Shown piece after piece: positions 8,669 to 16,420 of a stretch of DNA of 64,000 bases. How positions within the stretch are numbered: position 1 is the first letter of the stretch; each line of letters opens with the position of its first letter. Where the stretch lies: contig NZ_ALJC01000115.1 in NCBI RefSeq assembly GCF_000282975.1, positions 1-64,000 of the forward strand, in the 5' to 3' direction. The position numbers and the translations under genes are program-made. The notes under the pieces are model-generated. The model was not told the origin of the DNA and searched no databases. It was given only the letters and a program-made list of their open reading frames with translations. The DNA is from Pseudomonas psychrophila HA-4. Its GTDB lineage: Bacteria > Pseudomonadota > Gammaproteobacteria > Pseudomonadales > Pseudomonadaceae.

Positions 8669-9598
8669 GGTTTGTGTGGGCTTGCGGGTCAGTTCCTCAA
8701 TCAGCAATTGGGTTGGCGCGCTCAGTGCAACGCCCTGGCGGGTGACGATTTCATAGGGCTCGCTGCGTGATTTCAGTTCCAGCGCCAAGCGCGTCAACAT
8801 GCCATGACTCACGGCCATTTGCGCGACGTCTATGGGCATTACGGCGACCAGTTGCGGGTCTTGGCGCAACAGCGAGAGCGTGGTGAAGGTCGACGAGGTT
8901 TCTATCGGGTAGGTCGGAAAGCTAAGCCCGGCCTCTCTGAACTCGCGCTCCAGGGTCAAGCGCATGGGCATGTTGACCGGGAACACCACCCACGAAGAGT
9001 CCGCCAGTTCACTTAACGACAAGGTGCTCCGGTCAGCAAAGCGGTGCGCGGTATTGGCCACCACAATCAACGGTTCCTGGTCACGAAAGCGGCAGTCATA
9101 CGCTGCTGGGTGTTTGCTGACACTGGTACGGCAGATTGCTACGTCCAGCCGCCCTTGATCGAGCAACGCCAACAGTCGGGCGCTGGTGTCTTCGACGATT
9201 TCGACCGATAACTGCGGCTGCTTGGCGCGCAATTGCGCCAGGCACTCCACCAGCGCCGGCACTGCGCCCATGATCACCCCCACCGATAACCGCCCGCCAT
9301 GGCCTTGCATGATGCCAAGCATTTCTTCGCGCAGGTGCGCCACGTCGGTGTGGATCAAACGCGCATAGCGAATTACGCAACGCCCCAGGTCATTGGGGGT
9401 CAGGCCTTTGGTCGTGCGCTCGAACAGAGTTGAGCCCAGGGTCGATTCTATTTCGTGCAGCGCCTTGGTCGCGCCGGGCTGGGTAATCGCTACCGACTCT
9501 GCCGCCTTGTGCAGCGAGCCGAATTCGTCCAGCGCAATCAGCAACCGCAGTTGCTTGAGGCGCAGTCGAGAAATAATGGTAGTGAGGGATGGCAGCAT
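8663..9598 (-). CDS. LysR-family transcriptional regulator
   Basis: This 311-aa LysR protein has an N-terminal winged helix-turn-helix (LRLLIALDEFGSLHKAAESVAITQPGATKALHEIE, broken here by position rather than gap) and a two-lobed effector domain from about residue 95. The variant HTH ending in TQPGATKALHEIE resembles the GbpR/CbgR group, which responds to sugars and sugar acids. The gene is divergent from the araD1-garD-aldehyde dehydrogenase operon with a 129-bp shared intergenic region, the usual LysR arrangement, so control of that operon is the best inference. It also lies upstream of the aldo/keto reductase on the same strand, but 257 bp away. Confidence 0.87.
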   Translation of the reverse strand: MLPSLTTIISRLRLKQLRLLIALDEFGSLHKAAESVAITQPGATKALHEIESTLGSTLFERTTKGLTPNDLGRCVIRYARLIHTDVAHLREEMLGIMQGHGGRLSVGVIMGAVPALVECLAQLRAKQPQLSVEIVEDTSARLLALLDQGRLDVAICRTSVSKHPAAYDCRFRDQEPLIVVANTAHRFADRSTLSLSELADSSWVVFPVNMPMRLTLEREFREAGLSFPTYPIETSSTFTTLSLLRQDPQLVAVMPIDVAQMAVSHGMLTRLALELKSRSEPYEIVTRQGVALSAPTQLLIEELTRKPTQTP

Positions 9599-9727
9599 AG
9601 GGGATGACTATTGGTTATCGCTCAATCAGCATCTGTCATTAGGCAGCATCCCTCACAAAATTTAAAGTGAACGCCAGATGGAGCTAACTAGCTGCACCCT
9701 AAAAATTAATTGCGAAGAGTTCACGTC

Positions 9728-10726
9728 ATGCGTTTGATCCAATTTGAAACAGCTCAAGGCCAGCGCCATGTCGCCGTGGTCGAGGGTGATCAGATCCACA
9801 TCGTGCTGGGCACCGAAAACACGCGTGAATTAGCCCTTAGCGCCATTCGCAAAGGCCAGGGTCTGGTCGCAGAAGTGCTGGCCCGAGGCACTCAGGAAAG
9901 CCCGCTAAGCTATCGCCAGCTACTCGAAGAACGCCGCGTGCTGCCGCCACTGGACCATCAAGACCCGGCCCACTGCCTAATCAGCGGTACGGGTTTGACC
10001 CACTTGGGCAGCGCCTCGACGCGCGACAAAATGCACCAGCAAAATGCTGCGGATCAATCCGCCATGACCGATACCGCGCGTATTTTCCAGTGGGGCATTG
10101 AGGGCGGCCGTCCGGCATCCGGCACGGTGGGCGTTCAACCAGAATGGTTCTATAAGGGTGACGGCTCAATCGTAGTACGCCCTGGCAGCGCTTTTGACAA
10201 ACCTCCCTTCGCAGAAGATGCCGGCGAAGAGCCCGAACTGACCGGCCTGTACGTGATCGGTGACGACGCCAAGCCGTATCGTGTGGGCTTCGCCTTGGGT
10301 AACGAGTTTTCTGACCATGTGATGGAGCGCCGTAACTACCTGTACCTCGCGCACTCCAAACTGCGCAATTGCAGTTTCGGCCCTGAATTGCGTGTGGGTG
10401 AATTGCCGCGCAACCTGACCGGCATGAGCCGCATCCTGCGCGACAACGAAGTGGTCTGGGAAAAAGAGTTTTTGAGCGGTGAGGACAACATGTGCCACAG
10501 CCTAGAAAACCTTGAATACCACCACTTCAAGTACACCCAGTTCCTGCGTCCCGGCGATGTGCACGTGCATTTCTTTGGCACCGCCACGCTGTCGGTGGCC
10601 GACAATATTCAGACTCAGGAAGGCGACCGGTTCGAAATCAGCATGCCTGAATTCGGCGCACCGCTGATCAACGGCATTCAGGCAGGCGCCGCTGAACTGC
10701 CTGCCGGCACGGTCACAACGCTGTAG
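9728..10726 (+). CDS. GguC/AraD1-family FAH-fold protein (probable 2-keto-3-deoxy sugar-acid dehydratase)
   Basis: This 332-aa protein matches the GguC (AraD1) family of the fumarylacetoacetate hydrolase fold. Supporting segments are SGTGLTHLGSASTRDKMH, the acidic metal-site region EDAGEEPELTGLYV, and RVGFALGNEFSDHVMERRNYLY. FAH-fold relatives such as Caulobacter XylX dehydrate 2-keto-3-deoxypentonates to 2-oxoglutarate semialdehyde. That fits the semialdehyde dehydrogenase two genes downstream. The start at 9728 (MRLIQFE) is preferred to an upstream TTG because it gives the family N-terminus. The exact reaction is an inference from family and context. Confidence 0.78.
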   Translation: MRLIQFETAQGQRHVAVVEGDQIHIVLGTENTRELALSAIRKGQGLVAEVLARGTQESPLSYRQLLEERRVLPPLDHQDPAHCLISGTGLTHLGSASTRDKMHQQNAADQSAMTDTARIFQWGIEGGRPASGTVGVQPEWFYKGDGSIVVRPGSAFDKPPFAEDAGEEPELTGLYVIGDDAKPYRVGFALGNEFSDHVMERRNYLYLAHSKLRNCSFGPELRVGELPRNLTGMSRILRDNEVVWEKEFLSGEDNMCHSLENLEYHHFKYTQFLRPGDVHVHFFGTATLSVADNIQTQEGDRFEISMPEFGAPLINGIQAGAAELPAGTVTTL

Positions 10727-10789
10727 AAGTACTTAGCGGGGGTGTACCAAGGCCCGCTTCCCGCTGGATAAAAAACATAAAAAGGCGAG

Positions 10790-10876
10790 ATGAACATGAA
10801 CAGTAAAACTGCATCCGCATCTGCGCCTCAAGCCGCTGAAGTCGCAGATGCCATACGGCTGACCACTGTGGCCTGA
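10790..10876 (+). pseudogene. Probable remnant of an MFS sugar-acid transporter N-terminus
   Basis: A short reading frame (ATG at 10790 or 10796, stop TGA at 10874-10876) has a good ribosome site (AAAGGCGAG) but encodes only about 27 residues: a Ser/Ala-rich start, then AAEVADAIRLTT. MFS hexuronate/sugar-acid transporters often begin with a short Ala-rich tail ending in an IRxTTWRLMPF-like stretch, so this looks like the first codons of a transporter whose body was lost by deletion. Position fits, since a transporter often sits in such operons. It could instead be a genuine leader peptide. Confidence 0.4.
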
Positions 10877-10904
10877 GGCTCTGCATTTCACTGAGGTAAC
10901 TGTG

Positions 10905-12461
10905 ATGCAACTTATAACTAAAATAGGCAGCGAAAATGCTGCCAATGCCGTGATCCGACTCAACCCGCTAGACGATGTGCTGATTGCTCGTCAGCCCATC
11001 CCCAAGGGCCTCGTGCTAGAAGCCGAAGGGCTTGAAGCATTGAATGCGATTCCGTCTGGCCACAAGATCGCAACCCGCGACCTAGAGGTAGGCGAACCGC
11101 TGCGCCGCTACGGTCAGATCATTGGTTTCGCCAGCCAACCGATCAAGGCCGGTGAGCATGTACACGTGCATAACCTGGCCATGGGTGACTTCTCTCGTGA
11201 CTACGCCTTTGGCGTTGACGCGCGCGGTATCGAGACCCCGGCCAACGATACGTTTATGGGCATCGTGCGGGCAGATGGCCGCGTGGCCACCCGCAACTAC
11301 GTGGGCATTCTGACATCAGTGAACTGCTCGGCAACGGTGGCCAAGGCCATCGCTGATCACTTTCGCCGCGACATCAACCCCCAAGCGCTAATCGACTACC
11401 CCAATGTCGATGGTGTGGTGGCCCTGACCCACAGCTTTGGCTGCGCGGTCGATCCGGGCGGTGAAGCCCTAGCCATGTTGCGCCGGACCTTGGGCGGCTA
11501 TGCCATCCACTCCAACTTCGCCTCGGTGCTGATGATCGGCCTGGGCTGCGAAACCAACCAGATCGCTGATTTGCTAGCAGCACAAGGGCTGGAAAAAGGC
11601 GAGTTCCTGCGCGCATTCACCATTCAGGGCACCGGCGGCACGTCTAAAACCATTGCCAGCGGCATCGAACAGGTTAAGTCGCTGTTAGCCGACGCTAACC
11701 GCGTAGAGCGTAAGCCGGTGAGCGCCAAGCACTTGATCATCGGCCTACAGTGCGGCGGTTCGGATGGTTATTCGGGCATCACCGCCAACCCCGCATTGGG
11801 CAATGCGGTGGACCGTCTGGTTGCCGCAGGCGGCACCGCTATTCTGTCCGAAACCCCGGAGATCTATGGCGCCGAGCACTTGCTCACGCGCCGTGCGGTC
11901 AGCCGCGAAGTGGGCGAGAAACTGATCAAGCGTATTCACTGGTGGGAAGACTACTGCACGCGCATGAACGCCGAGTTGAACAACAACCCGTCAGCGGGCA
12001 ACAAGGCCGGTGGGTTGACCACCATCCTTGAAAAATCCCTTGGCGCGGTAGCCAAAGCAGGCTCCAGCGATCTGGTCGACGTTTACGAATATGCCGAAAC
12101 GGTACGCGCCCATGGACTGGTGTTTATGGACACACCAGGGTACGACCCGATTTCTGCCACCGGACAAGTCGCGGGCGGCGCCAACCTGATTGCCTTTACC
12201 ACCGGGCGCGGCTCGGCTTACGGCTGCGCGCCCTCGCCATCGATCAAGTTGGCCACCAACACCCGTCTATGGGAAACCCAAGAAGAAGACATGGACGTGA
12301 ACTGCGGCGGGATTGCTGACGGCAGCATGACCATCGAAGAACGTGGCGAATACATCTACCGCATGATGCTGCGCATCGCCTCTGGCGAGCGCAGTAAAAG
12401 CGAGCAGCACGGTTACGGCCAAAACGAGTTTGTGCCGTGGCAGATCGGGGCGATTACCTGA
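10905..12461 (+). CDS. garD: UxaA/GarD-family sugar-acid dehydratase (galactarate/altronate type)
   Basis: This 518-aa protein has the two-part GarD/UxaA layout: an N-terminal SAF-like domain (about residues 15-90, ending GQIIGFASQPIKAGEHVH), then the large catalytic domain beginning FMGIVRADGRVATRNYVG. Conserved segments include HSFGCAVDPGGE, GLGCETNQ, GLQCGGSDGYSGITANPALG, NPSAGNKAGGLTTILEKSLG and FTTGRGSAYGCAPSPSIKLA. Cysteines in GLGCE and LQCGGSD are likely iron or metal ligands. It resembles E. coli GarD, but galactarate, altronate or another aldonate remain possible substrates. The start at 10905 follows GAGGTAAC. It is the second intact gene of the operon. Confidence 0.85.
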   Translation: MQLITKIGSENAANAVIRLNPLDDVLIARQPIPKGLVLEAEGLEALNAIPSGHKIATRDLEVGEPLRRYGQIIGFASQPIKAGEHVHVHNLAMGDFSRDYAFGVDARGIETPANDTFMGIVRADGRVATRNYVGILTSVNCSATVAKAIADHFRRDINPQALIDYPNVDGVVALTHSFGCAVDPGGEALAMLRRTLGGYAIHSNFASVLMIGLGCETNQIADLLAAQGLEKGEFLRAFTIQGTGGTSKTIASGIEQVKSLLADANRVERKPVSAKHLIIGLQCGGSDGYSGITANPALGNAVDRLVAAGGTAILSETPEIYGAEHLLTRRAVSREVGEKLIKRIHWWEDYCTRMNAELNNNPSAGNKAGGLTTILEKSLGAVAKAGSSDLVDVYEYAETVRAHGLVFMDTPGYDPISATGQVAGGANLIAFTTGRGSAYGCAPSPSIKLATNTRLWETQEEDMDVNCGGIADGSMTIEERGEYIYRMMLRIASGERSKSEQHGYGQNEFVPWQIGAIT

Positions 12462-12486
12462 GTAATCGCCAAATCATCGTCCCGTG

Positions 12487-12552
12487 GGAACTGCCGAAGG
12501 CTGCGATTTTTTTGATTTTCAACATCAAAAGATCGCGGCCTGCGCCAGTTCC
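12487..12552. repeat. REP-like intergenic palindrome
   Basis: GGAACTG (12487-12493) and CAGTTCC (12546-12552) flank a near-palindromic core with GGCTGCGAT and GATCGCGGCC. This is a recognisable Pseudomonas extragenic palindrome. It may stabilise or partly terminate transcript between garD and the dehydrogenase. Confidence 0.55.
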
Positions 12553-12593
12553 TACAGTGATTTTTAAATGCCTGACTATTTAAGGACGCTTAC

Positions 12594-14177
12594 ATGACCC
12601 AGATTACCGGCCAAAACTTTATTGGCGGCCAGCGCAGCGGCGCTGGCTCTGTTCATCTGCAAAGCTTGGACGCCACCACCGGTGAGGCGCTGCCTTATCA
12701 GTTCATTCAAGCTACCGACGCTGAAGTCGACGCTGCCGCCCATGCTGCCAGCACTGCATTCACAGCCTTTCGCGGCCTGCCAGCCAGCCGCCGCGCCGAG
12801 TTTTTAGACGCCATTGCCGAAGAAATCGACGCGCTGGGTGACGAATTCGTGGCCATCGTCTGCCGCGAAACAGCCTTGCCTGCCGGGCGGATTCAGGGCG
12901 AGCGCGGGCGAACCAGTGGCCAGATGCGCCTGTTCGCCCAAGTACTGCGTCGCGGCGATTTTTATGGTGCCCGCATCGACCAGGCCCTGCCCGACCGTCA
13001 GCCTCTGCCGCGCGTAGACCTGCGCCAATACCGCATCGGCGTCGGTCCAGTGGCGGTGTTTGGCGCCAGTAACTTTCCGCTGGCATTCTCGACCGCAGGG
13101 GGTGATACCGCCGCTGCGCTCGCCGCAGGTTGCCCTGTGGTGTTCAAAGCGCACAGCGGGCACATGGCGACTGCCGAATGGGTGGCGCAAGCCATCGTGC
13201 GTGCCGCAGAACGCACGAACATGCCTGCCGGGGTGTTCAACATGATCTACGGCGCCGGAGTTGGCGCAACACTGGTTAAGCACCCGTTGATTCAAGCGGT
13301 CGGTTTTACCGGTTCACTGTCGGGTGGTCGCGCTCTGTGCGACATGGCCGCTGCACGGCCACAACCGATTCCGGTGTTTGCCGAGATGTCGAGCATCAAC
13401 CCGGTCGTGCTGCTGCCGGAAGCCTTGAAACAGCGCGGCGCACACATCGCCAAGGACTTGGGCGGCTCAGTGATGCTGGGCGCCGGTCAGTTTTGCACCA
13501 GCCCAGGTCTGGTGCTGGGGATTGCCTCGCCTGAGTTCAGCGCATTTGTCGATGCGCTGGGCCAGTTTTTCAGCGCGCAACCGGCACATACCCTGCTCAA
13601 TGCCGGGGGCCTGAAGAGCTACGCCAAAGGGGTCAGCCACTTGGCCTCGGTCGACGGCATCCGCCATCTTGCAGGTTCGCCGCAACAGGGCAATCAGGCC
13701 AATCCACAGCTGTTCCAAGCCGATGTAAGCCTGCTGATCAATGGCGCAGAAGTGTTACAGGAAGAAGTCTTCGGCCCGACCACCATTGTCGTTGAAGTAG
13801 CCGACAAGGCGCAGTTGCTACAAGCGCTGCACAGCCTGCATGGCCAACTGACTGCGACGCTGATTAGCGAACCGGCCGATTTGCAGGCGTTCGCTGACGT
13901 AGTGCCGGTACTTGAGCACAAGGCAGGTCGCCTGTTGATCAACGGCTACCCGACTGGGGTTGAGGTGAGTGATGCAATGGTGCACGGCGGGCCATACCCG
14001 GCAACGTCAGATGCCCGTGGGACATCGGTGGGCAGTCTGGCTATCGACCGCTTTTTGCGCCCTATCTGCTTCCAGAACTACCCGGACAGCCTGCTGCCCG
14101 ACGCGCTCAAAAACGCCAACCCGCTGGGTATCCAGCGTTTGCTCAACGGTCAGCCTAGCCGCGAGGCGTTGAACTGA
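12594..14177 (+). CDS. 2-oxoglutarate semialdehyde (2,5-dioxovalerate) dehydrogenase
   Basis: This 527-aa aldehyde dehydrogenase is of the KGSADH type, which oxidises 2-oxoglutarate semialdehyde to 2-oxoglutarate at the end of non-phosphorylative pentonate and hexarate pathways. The catalytic general base lies in FAEMSSINPV (E264) and the nucleophile in GAGQFCTSPG (C301). The cofactor region GPVAVFGASNFPLAFSTAGGD is characteristic of this subfamily. About 527 aa matches the longer KGSADH class. It closes the araD1-garD operon and delivers its product to the TCA cycle. Confidence 0.85.
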   Translation: MTQITGQNFIGGQRSGAGSVHLQSLDATTGEALPYQFIQATDAEVDAAAHAASTAFTAFRGLPASRRAEFLDAIAEEIDALGDEFVAIVCRETALPAGRIQGERGRTSGQMRLFAQVLRRGDFYGARIDQALPDRQPLPRVDLRQYRIGVGPVAVFGASNFPLAFSTAGGDTAAALAAGCPVVFKAHSGHMATAEWVAQAIVRAAERTNMPAGVFNMIYGAGVGATLVKHPLIQAVGFTGSLSGGRALCDMAAARPQPIPVFAEMSSINPVVLLPEALKQRGAHIAKDLGGSVMLGAGQFCTSPGLVLGIASPEFSAFVDALGQFFSAQPAHTLLNAGGLKSYAKGVSHLASVDGIRHLAGSPQQGNQANPQLFQADVSLLINGAEVLQEEVFGPTTIVVEVADKAQLLQALHSLHGQLTATLISEPADLQAFADVVPVLEHKAGRLLINGYPTGVEVSDAMVHGGPYPATSDARGTSVGSLAIDRFLRPICFQNYPDSLLPDALKNANPLGIQRLLNGQPSREALN

Positions 14178-14225
14178 CCGTTACTGCTCAGCCGCGTCAA
14201 TAACCGTTTGCGCGCTGTTCGCGGC

Positions 14226-14263
14226 CACGGACTTGAGGGTGACGTTTGTCACCCTCATCCGTG
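14226..14263. terminator. Strong hairpin between convergent genes
   Basis: GAGGGTGAC (14235-14243) pairs perfectly with GTCACCCTC (14248-14256) around a GTTT loop, extended by CACGGA/TCCGTG outer arms. It separates the dehydrogenase (+) from the small membrane protein (-) and can terminate in both directions. Confidence 0.65.
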
Positions 14264-14274
14264 CGGTTCTCGTT

Positions 14275-14631
14275 CTACAGAAGCACGGTCGCCAACATTC
14301 CCAATGCGCCCAAGCAAAACCCGATCAGCGCACCGCGAGCGGGAGCCTCGTGAAACAGCCACCACACCACTATCGGCTCCAGTAACAGCAAGGAGGTGAC
14401 CGACACCACCGTCACCACCCAAATATCACCGACCACGACATAGCCCAACCAGTAAGCACCCAACAAGCAAAGACCGGCAAAACACATCAACACCACGGGC
14501 ACGGCAAACGCTTCCCATGAGTGACTGCCTGTTTGCGCGAGTTTGGCAGTGACGACTTCACTGTAGATTGCGCAAAACTCGCCAAGCACCATCAACCCTA
14601 GAGCAGATACTCCGAGTAGTTCTTTGGACAT
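14275..14631 (-). CDS. Small DMT/SMR-like membrane protein
   Basis: This 118-aa protein is almost entirely four hydrophobic helices (GVSALGLMVLGEFCAIYSE; FAVPVVLMCFAGLCLLGAYW; DIWVVTVVSVTSLLLLEPIVVWW; GALIGFCLGALGMLATVLL). An acidic residue in helix 1 (GEFCAIYSE) and the last helix pair resemble half-size EamA or small multidrug resistance transporters. No substrate can be assigned. The RBS (AAGGAA before ATATG) is embedded in the 3' end of an upstream small reading frame, which suggests translational coupling. Confidence 0.6.
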   Translation of the reverse strand: MSKELLGVSALGLMVLGEFCAIYSEVVTAKLAQTGSHSWEAFAVPVVLMCFAGLCLLGAYWLGYVVVGDIWVVTVVSVTSLLLLEPIVVWWLFHEAPARGALIGFCLGALGMLATVLL

Positions 14632-14759
14632 ATCAAAAATTCCTTCGTATTCAGAGCAAGATTTTTCAGCTCCCAGGCAGCCACAGCGCTCCCCAGTGAT
14701 CCACTTCGTGCCAACGAAGCAGCCTTAAATAACCCTGAATTATCGAAGTACTTATCCAT
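14598..14759 (-). CDS. Small 53-aa reading frame overlapping the DMT-like gene start
   Basis: Starting at 14759 with an AAGG site eight bases upstream, it encodes MDKYFDNSGLFKAASLARSG and then a further 33 residues, with no recognisable domain. It overlaps the downstream gene by 34 bp, and that gene's RBS lies inside it. A palindrome CTTCGTTGGCACGAAG falls within it. It is either a small protein co-expressed with the transporter or a translated leader. Confidence 0.35.
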   Translation of the reverse strand: MDKYFDNSGLFKAASLARSGSLGSAVAAWELKNLALNTKEFLICPKNYSEYLL

Positions 14760-14915
14760 GCTTGTGCCCTTCTCGGGATAGTTTTTAACGGGTTTGACGT
14801 GTGCACCAATCGACACTCACGTCCGGCGCAGCATCCTGCATTAGGGAGTTTTGTTCAATACGCGCGCTGTCCAGCCCCGCACTCTACAGGCTCACTCACA
14901 AGAAGGAGCTCAGCA

Positions 14916-15506
14916 ATGAGCGTGTTTATTGCTATGGCCACATTTGCCTTGGCGGCCTCTATTTCACCTGGGCCGGTAAATATCGTGGCCTTGAGCAGCG
15001 GCAGGCAATTGGGGTTTGGCCCCAGTCTGAAGCATGTTCTGGGCGCCACCGTGGGGTTTGTGGTGCTGCTGTTGTTCACCGGTTTCGGCCTGCATGAGGT
15101 ATTGAAACAGTGGCCACTGCTGACCGACTTAATTCGCTGGGGCGGGATGGCTTTTCTGCTTTATTTGGCCTGGAAGTTGGCCGCCGATAACGGTCGAATC
15201 GATGTCGATGGCACGGCAACACTGCAACCGTCGTTCATCAATGGCCTGATCATGCAGTGGCTTAACCCTAAAGCCTGGCTGGCAGCAGTCGCGGGCATGG
15301 GAGCGTTTGTCGCCAGCGGTGAGGCCATGCTGATCTGGTCGTTCGCGTTGATTTACTTTGTGGTCTGTTATGTGTCGATCGCCTGCTGGGCCTATGCCGG
15401 GGCTTTTCTAAACCGCTACCTGCACAACCCACCACGCATTCGCCTGTTCAATCGCTGCATGGCAGTCATGCTTTCAGGTTGCGCAGTCTCATTACTGTGG
15501 TTTTAA
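14916..15506 (+). CDS. LysE/RhtB-family amino-acid exporter
   Basis: This 196-aa inner-membrane protein has the LysE fold: the N-terminal ISPGPVNIVALSSGRQLGFG motif, then a long hydrophobic array with the family segment LYLAWKLAAD and the WLNPKAWLAAVAGM motif. It exports amino acids or related metabolites. The ATG at 14916 has AAGGAG ten bases upstream. It is convergent with, and overlaps by 4 bp, an AraC-type regulator, a common pairing in pseudomonads. Confidence 0.87.
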   Translation: MSVFIAMATFALAASISPGPVNIVALSSGRQLGFGPSLKHVLGATVGFVVLLLFTGFGLHEVLKQWPLLTDLIRWGGMAFLLYLAWKLAADNGRIDVDGTATLQPSFINGLIMQWLNPKAWLAAVAGMGAFVASGEAMLIWSFALIYFVVCYVSIACWAYAGAFLNRYLHNPPRIRLFNRCMAVMLSGCAVSLLWF

Positions 15507-16318
15507 ACCTTGTATTGGCCGGGCGTGGCGGCAAGATGCTTTTTAAACACCCGCTGCAAATGTGCCTGATCAGAAAAACCGCTCTGTTGTGCGATGGCAG
15601 CGATAGTTGCGCCCTCCCGCAGCAGCGTCTGGGCGTACTGAACCCGCCGGTTGGTCAGGTAAGCGTGGGGCGTCATGTGGTAGCGCTGTTCAAACGCACG
15701 AATCAGGTAAGCCTCTGACAAGCTGGCAACTGCACACATGTGCCCAAGGCGAATCGAACGCATGAAATGTGCATCGATGTACTCAGCAACCCGTTCAACT
15801 CGCAGGTTGGCGGTCTTGGGCAGCGCCGTTGAGCTGCCCAGTGACCGTTGCATCATTGAGAAAAAACCAACGGCTGCTTCATGCTTGGCCAAGGTCTCAC
15901 CCACCGGATCAATCAGTTGTGCATACAGATTAATCAGGCCATTAAACAGTGCTGGCGATTGGGTATGAGTCGCAGAAACTGGCTGAGCTCCCTGCTCTCC
16001 TTCGCCTTGAAGGCTGGCCAGCCAGTGTGGATCGACATACAACAGCATCAGGTAGGACCACGGCTCGTCCTCAATGGGGTTACAGGCATGCACCTCGCCC
16101 GGATTCATCAACACCACAGTGCCGGTGCTGACTGTATGACGGGTTTTCTCATGCACGTAAGTACAACGCCCCGAAGTGATGGCGCCGATGGAGAATTCTT
16201 CGTGGGAATGCCGGGTATAACAAATCTTTCGACCATCGCCGATTGAGCGTGCCTCGATGAAAGGCAAGTGAGGATCTCTCCAAAACCGGGGGATTGCGCT
16301 CGTAGCATCGCTGGGCAT
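15503..16318 (-). CDS. AraC-family transcriptional regulator with cupin sensor domain
   Basis: This 271-aa protein has an N-terminal cupin-like sensor (about residues 20-110; SHEEFSIGAITSGRCTY and VLMNPGEVHACNP) and a C-terminal pair of HTH motifs (LGHMCAVASLSEAYLIRAFEQ; TIAAIAQQSGFSDQAHLQRVF, each about 20 residues). The SHEEF...NPGEVH pattern is typical of AraC proteins paired with LysE exporters. It probably controls the convergent lysE gene. The ATG at 16318 is preferred over an upstream start because of a nearby AGGT site. Confidence 0.85.
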   Translation of the reverse strand: MPSDATSAIPRFWRDPHLPFIEARSIGDGRKICYTRHSHEEFSIGAITSGRCTYVHEKTRHTVSTGTVVLMNPGEVHACNPIEDEPWSYLMLLYVDPHWLASLQGEGEQGAQPVSATHTQSPALFNGLINLYAQLIDPVGETLAKHEAAVGFFSMMQRSLGSSTALPKTANLRVERVAEYIDAHFMRSIRLGHMCAVASLSEAYLIRAFEQRYHMTPHAYLTNRRVQYAQTLLREGATIAAIAQQSGFSDQAHLQRVFKKHLAATPGQYKV

Positions 16319-16420
16319 GGTGTTTACCTGATATCGAAGTAGAACCTGCACGAAATGTATCTGCGTTCAGAGACATTGCGCACAGTTTAGCCACAAGACC
16401 TCACCTAGACAGAAACCGAC

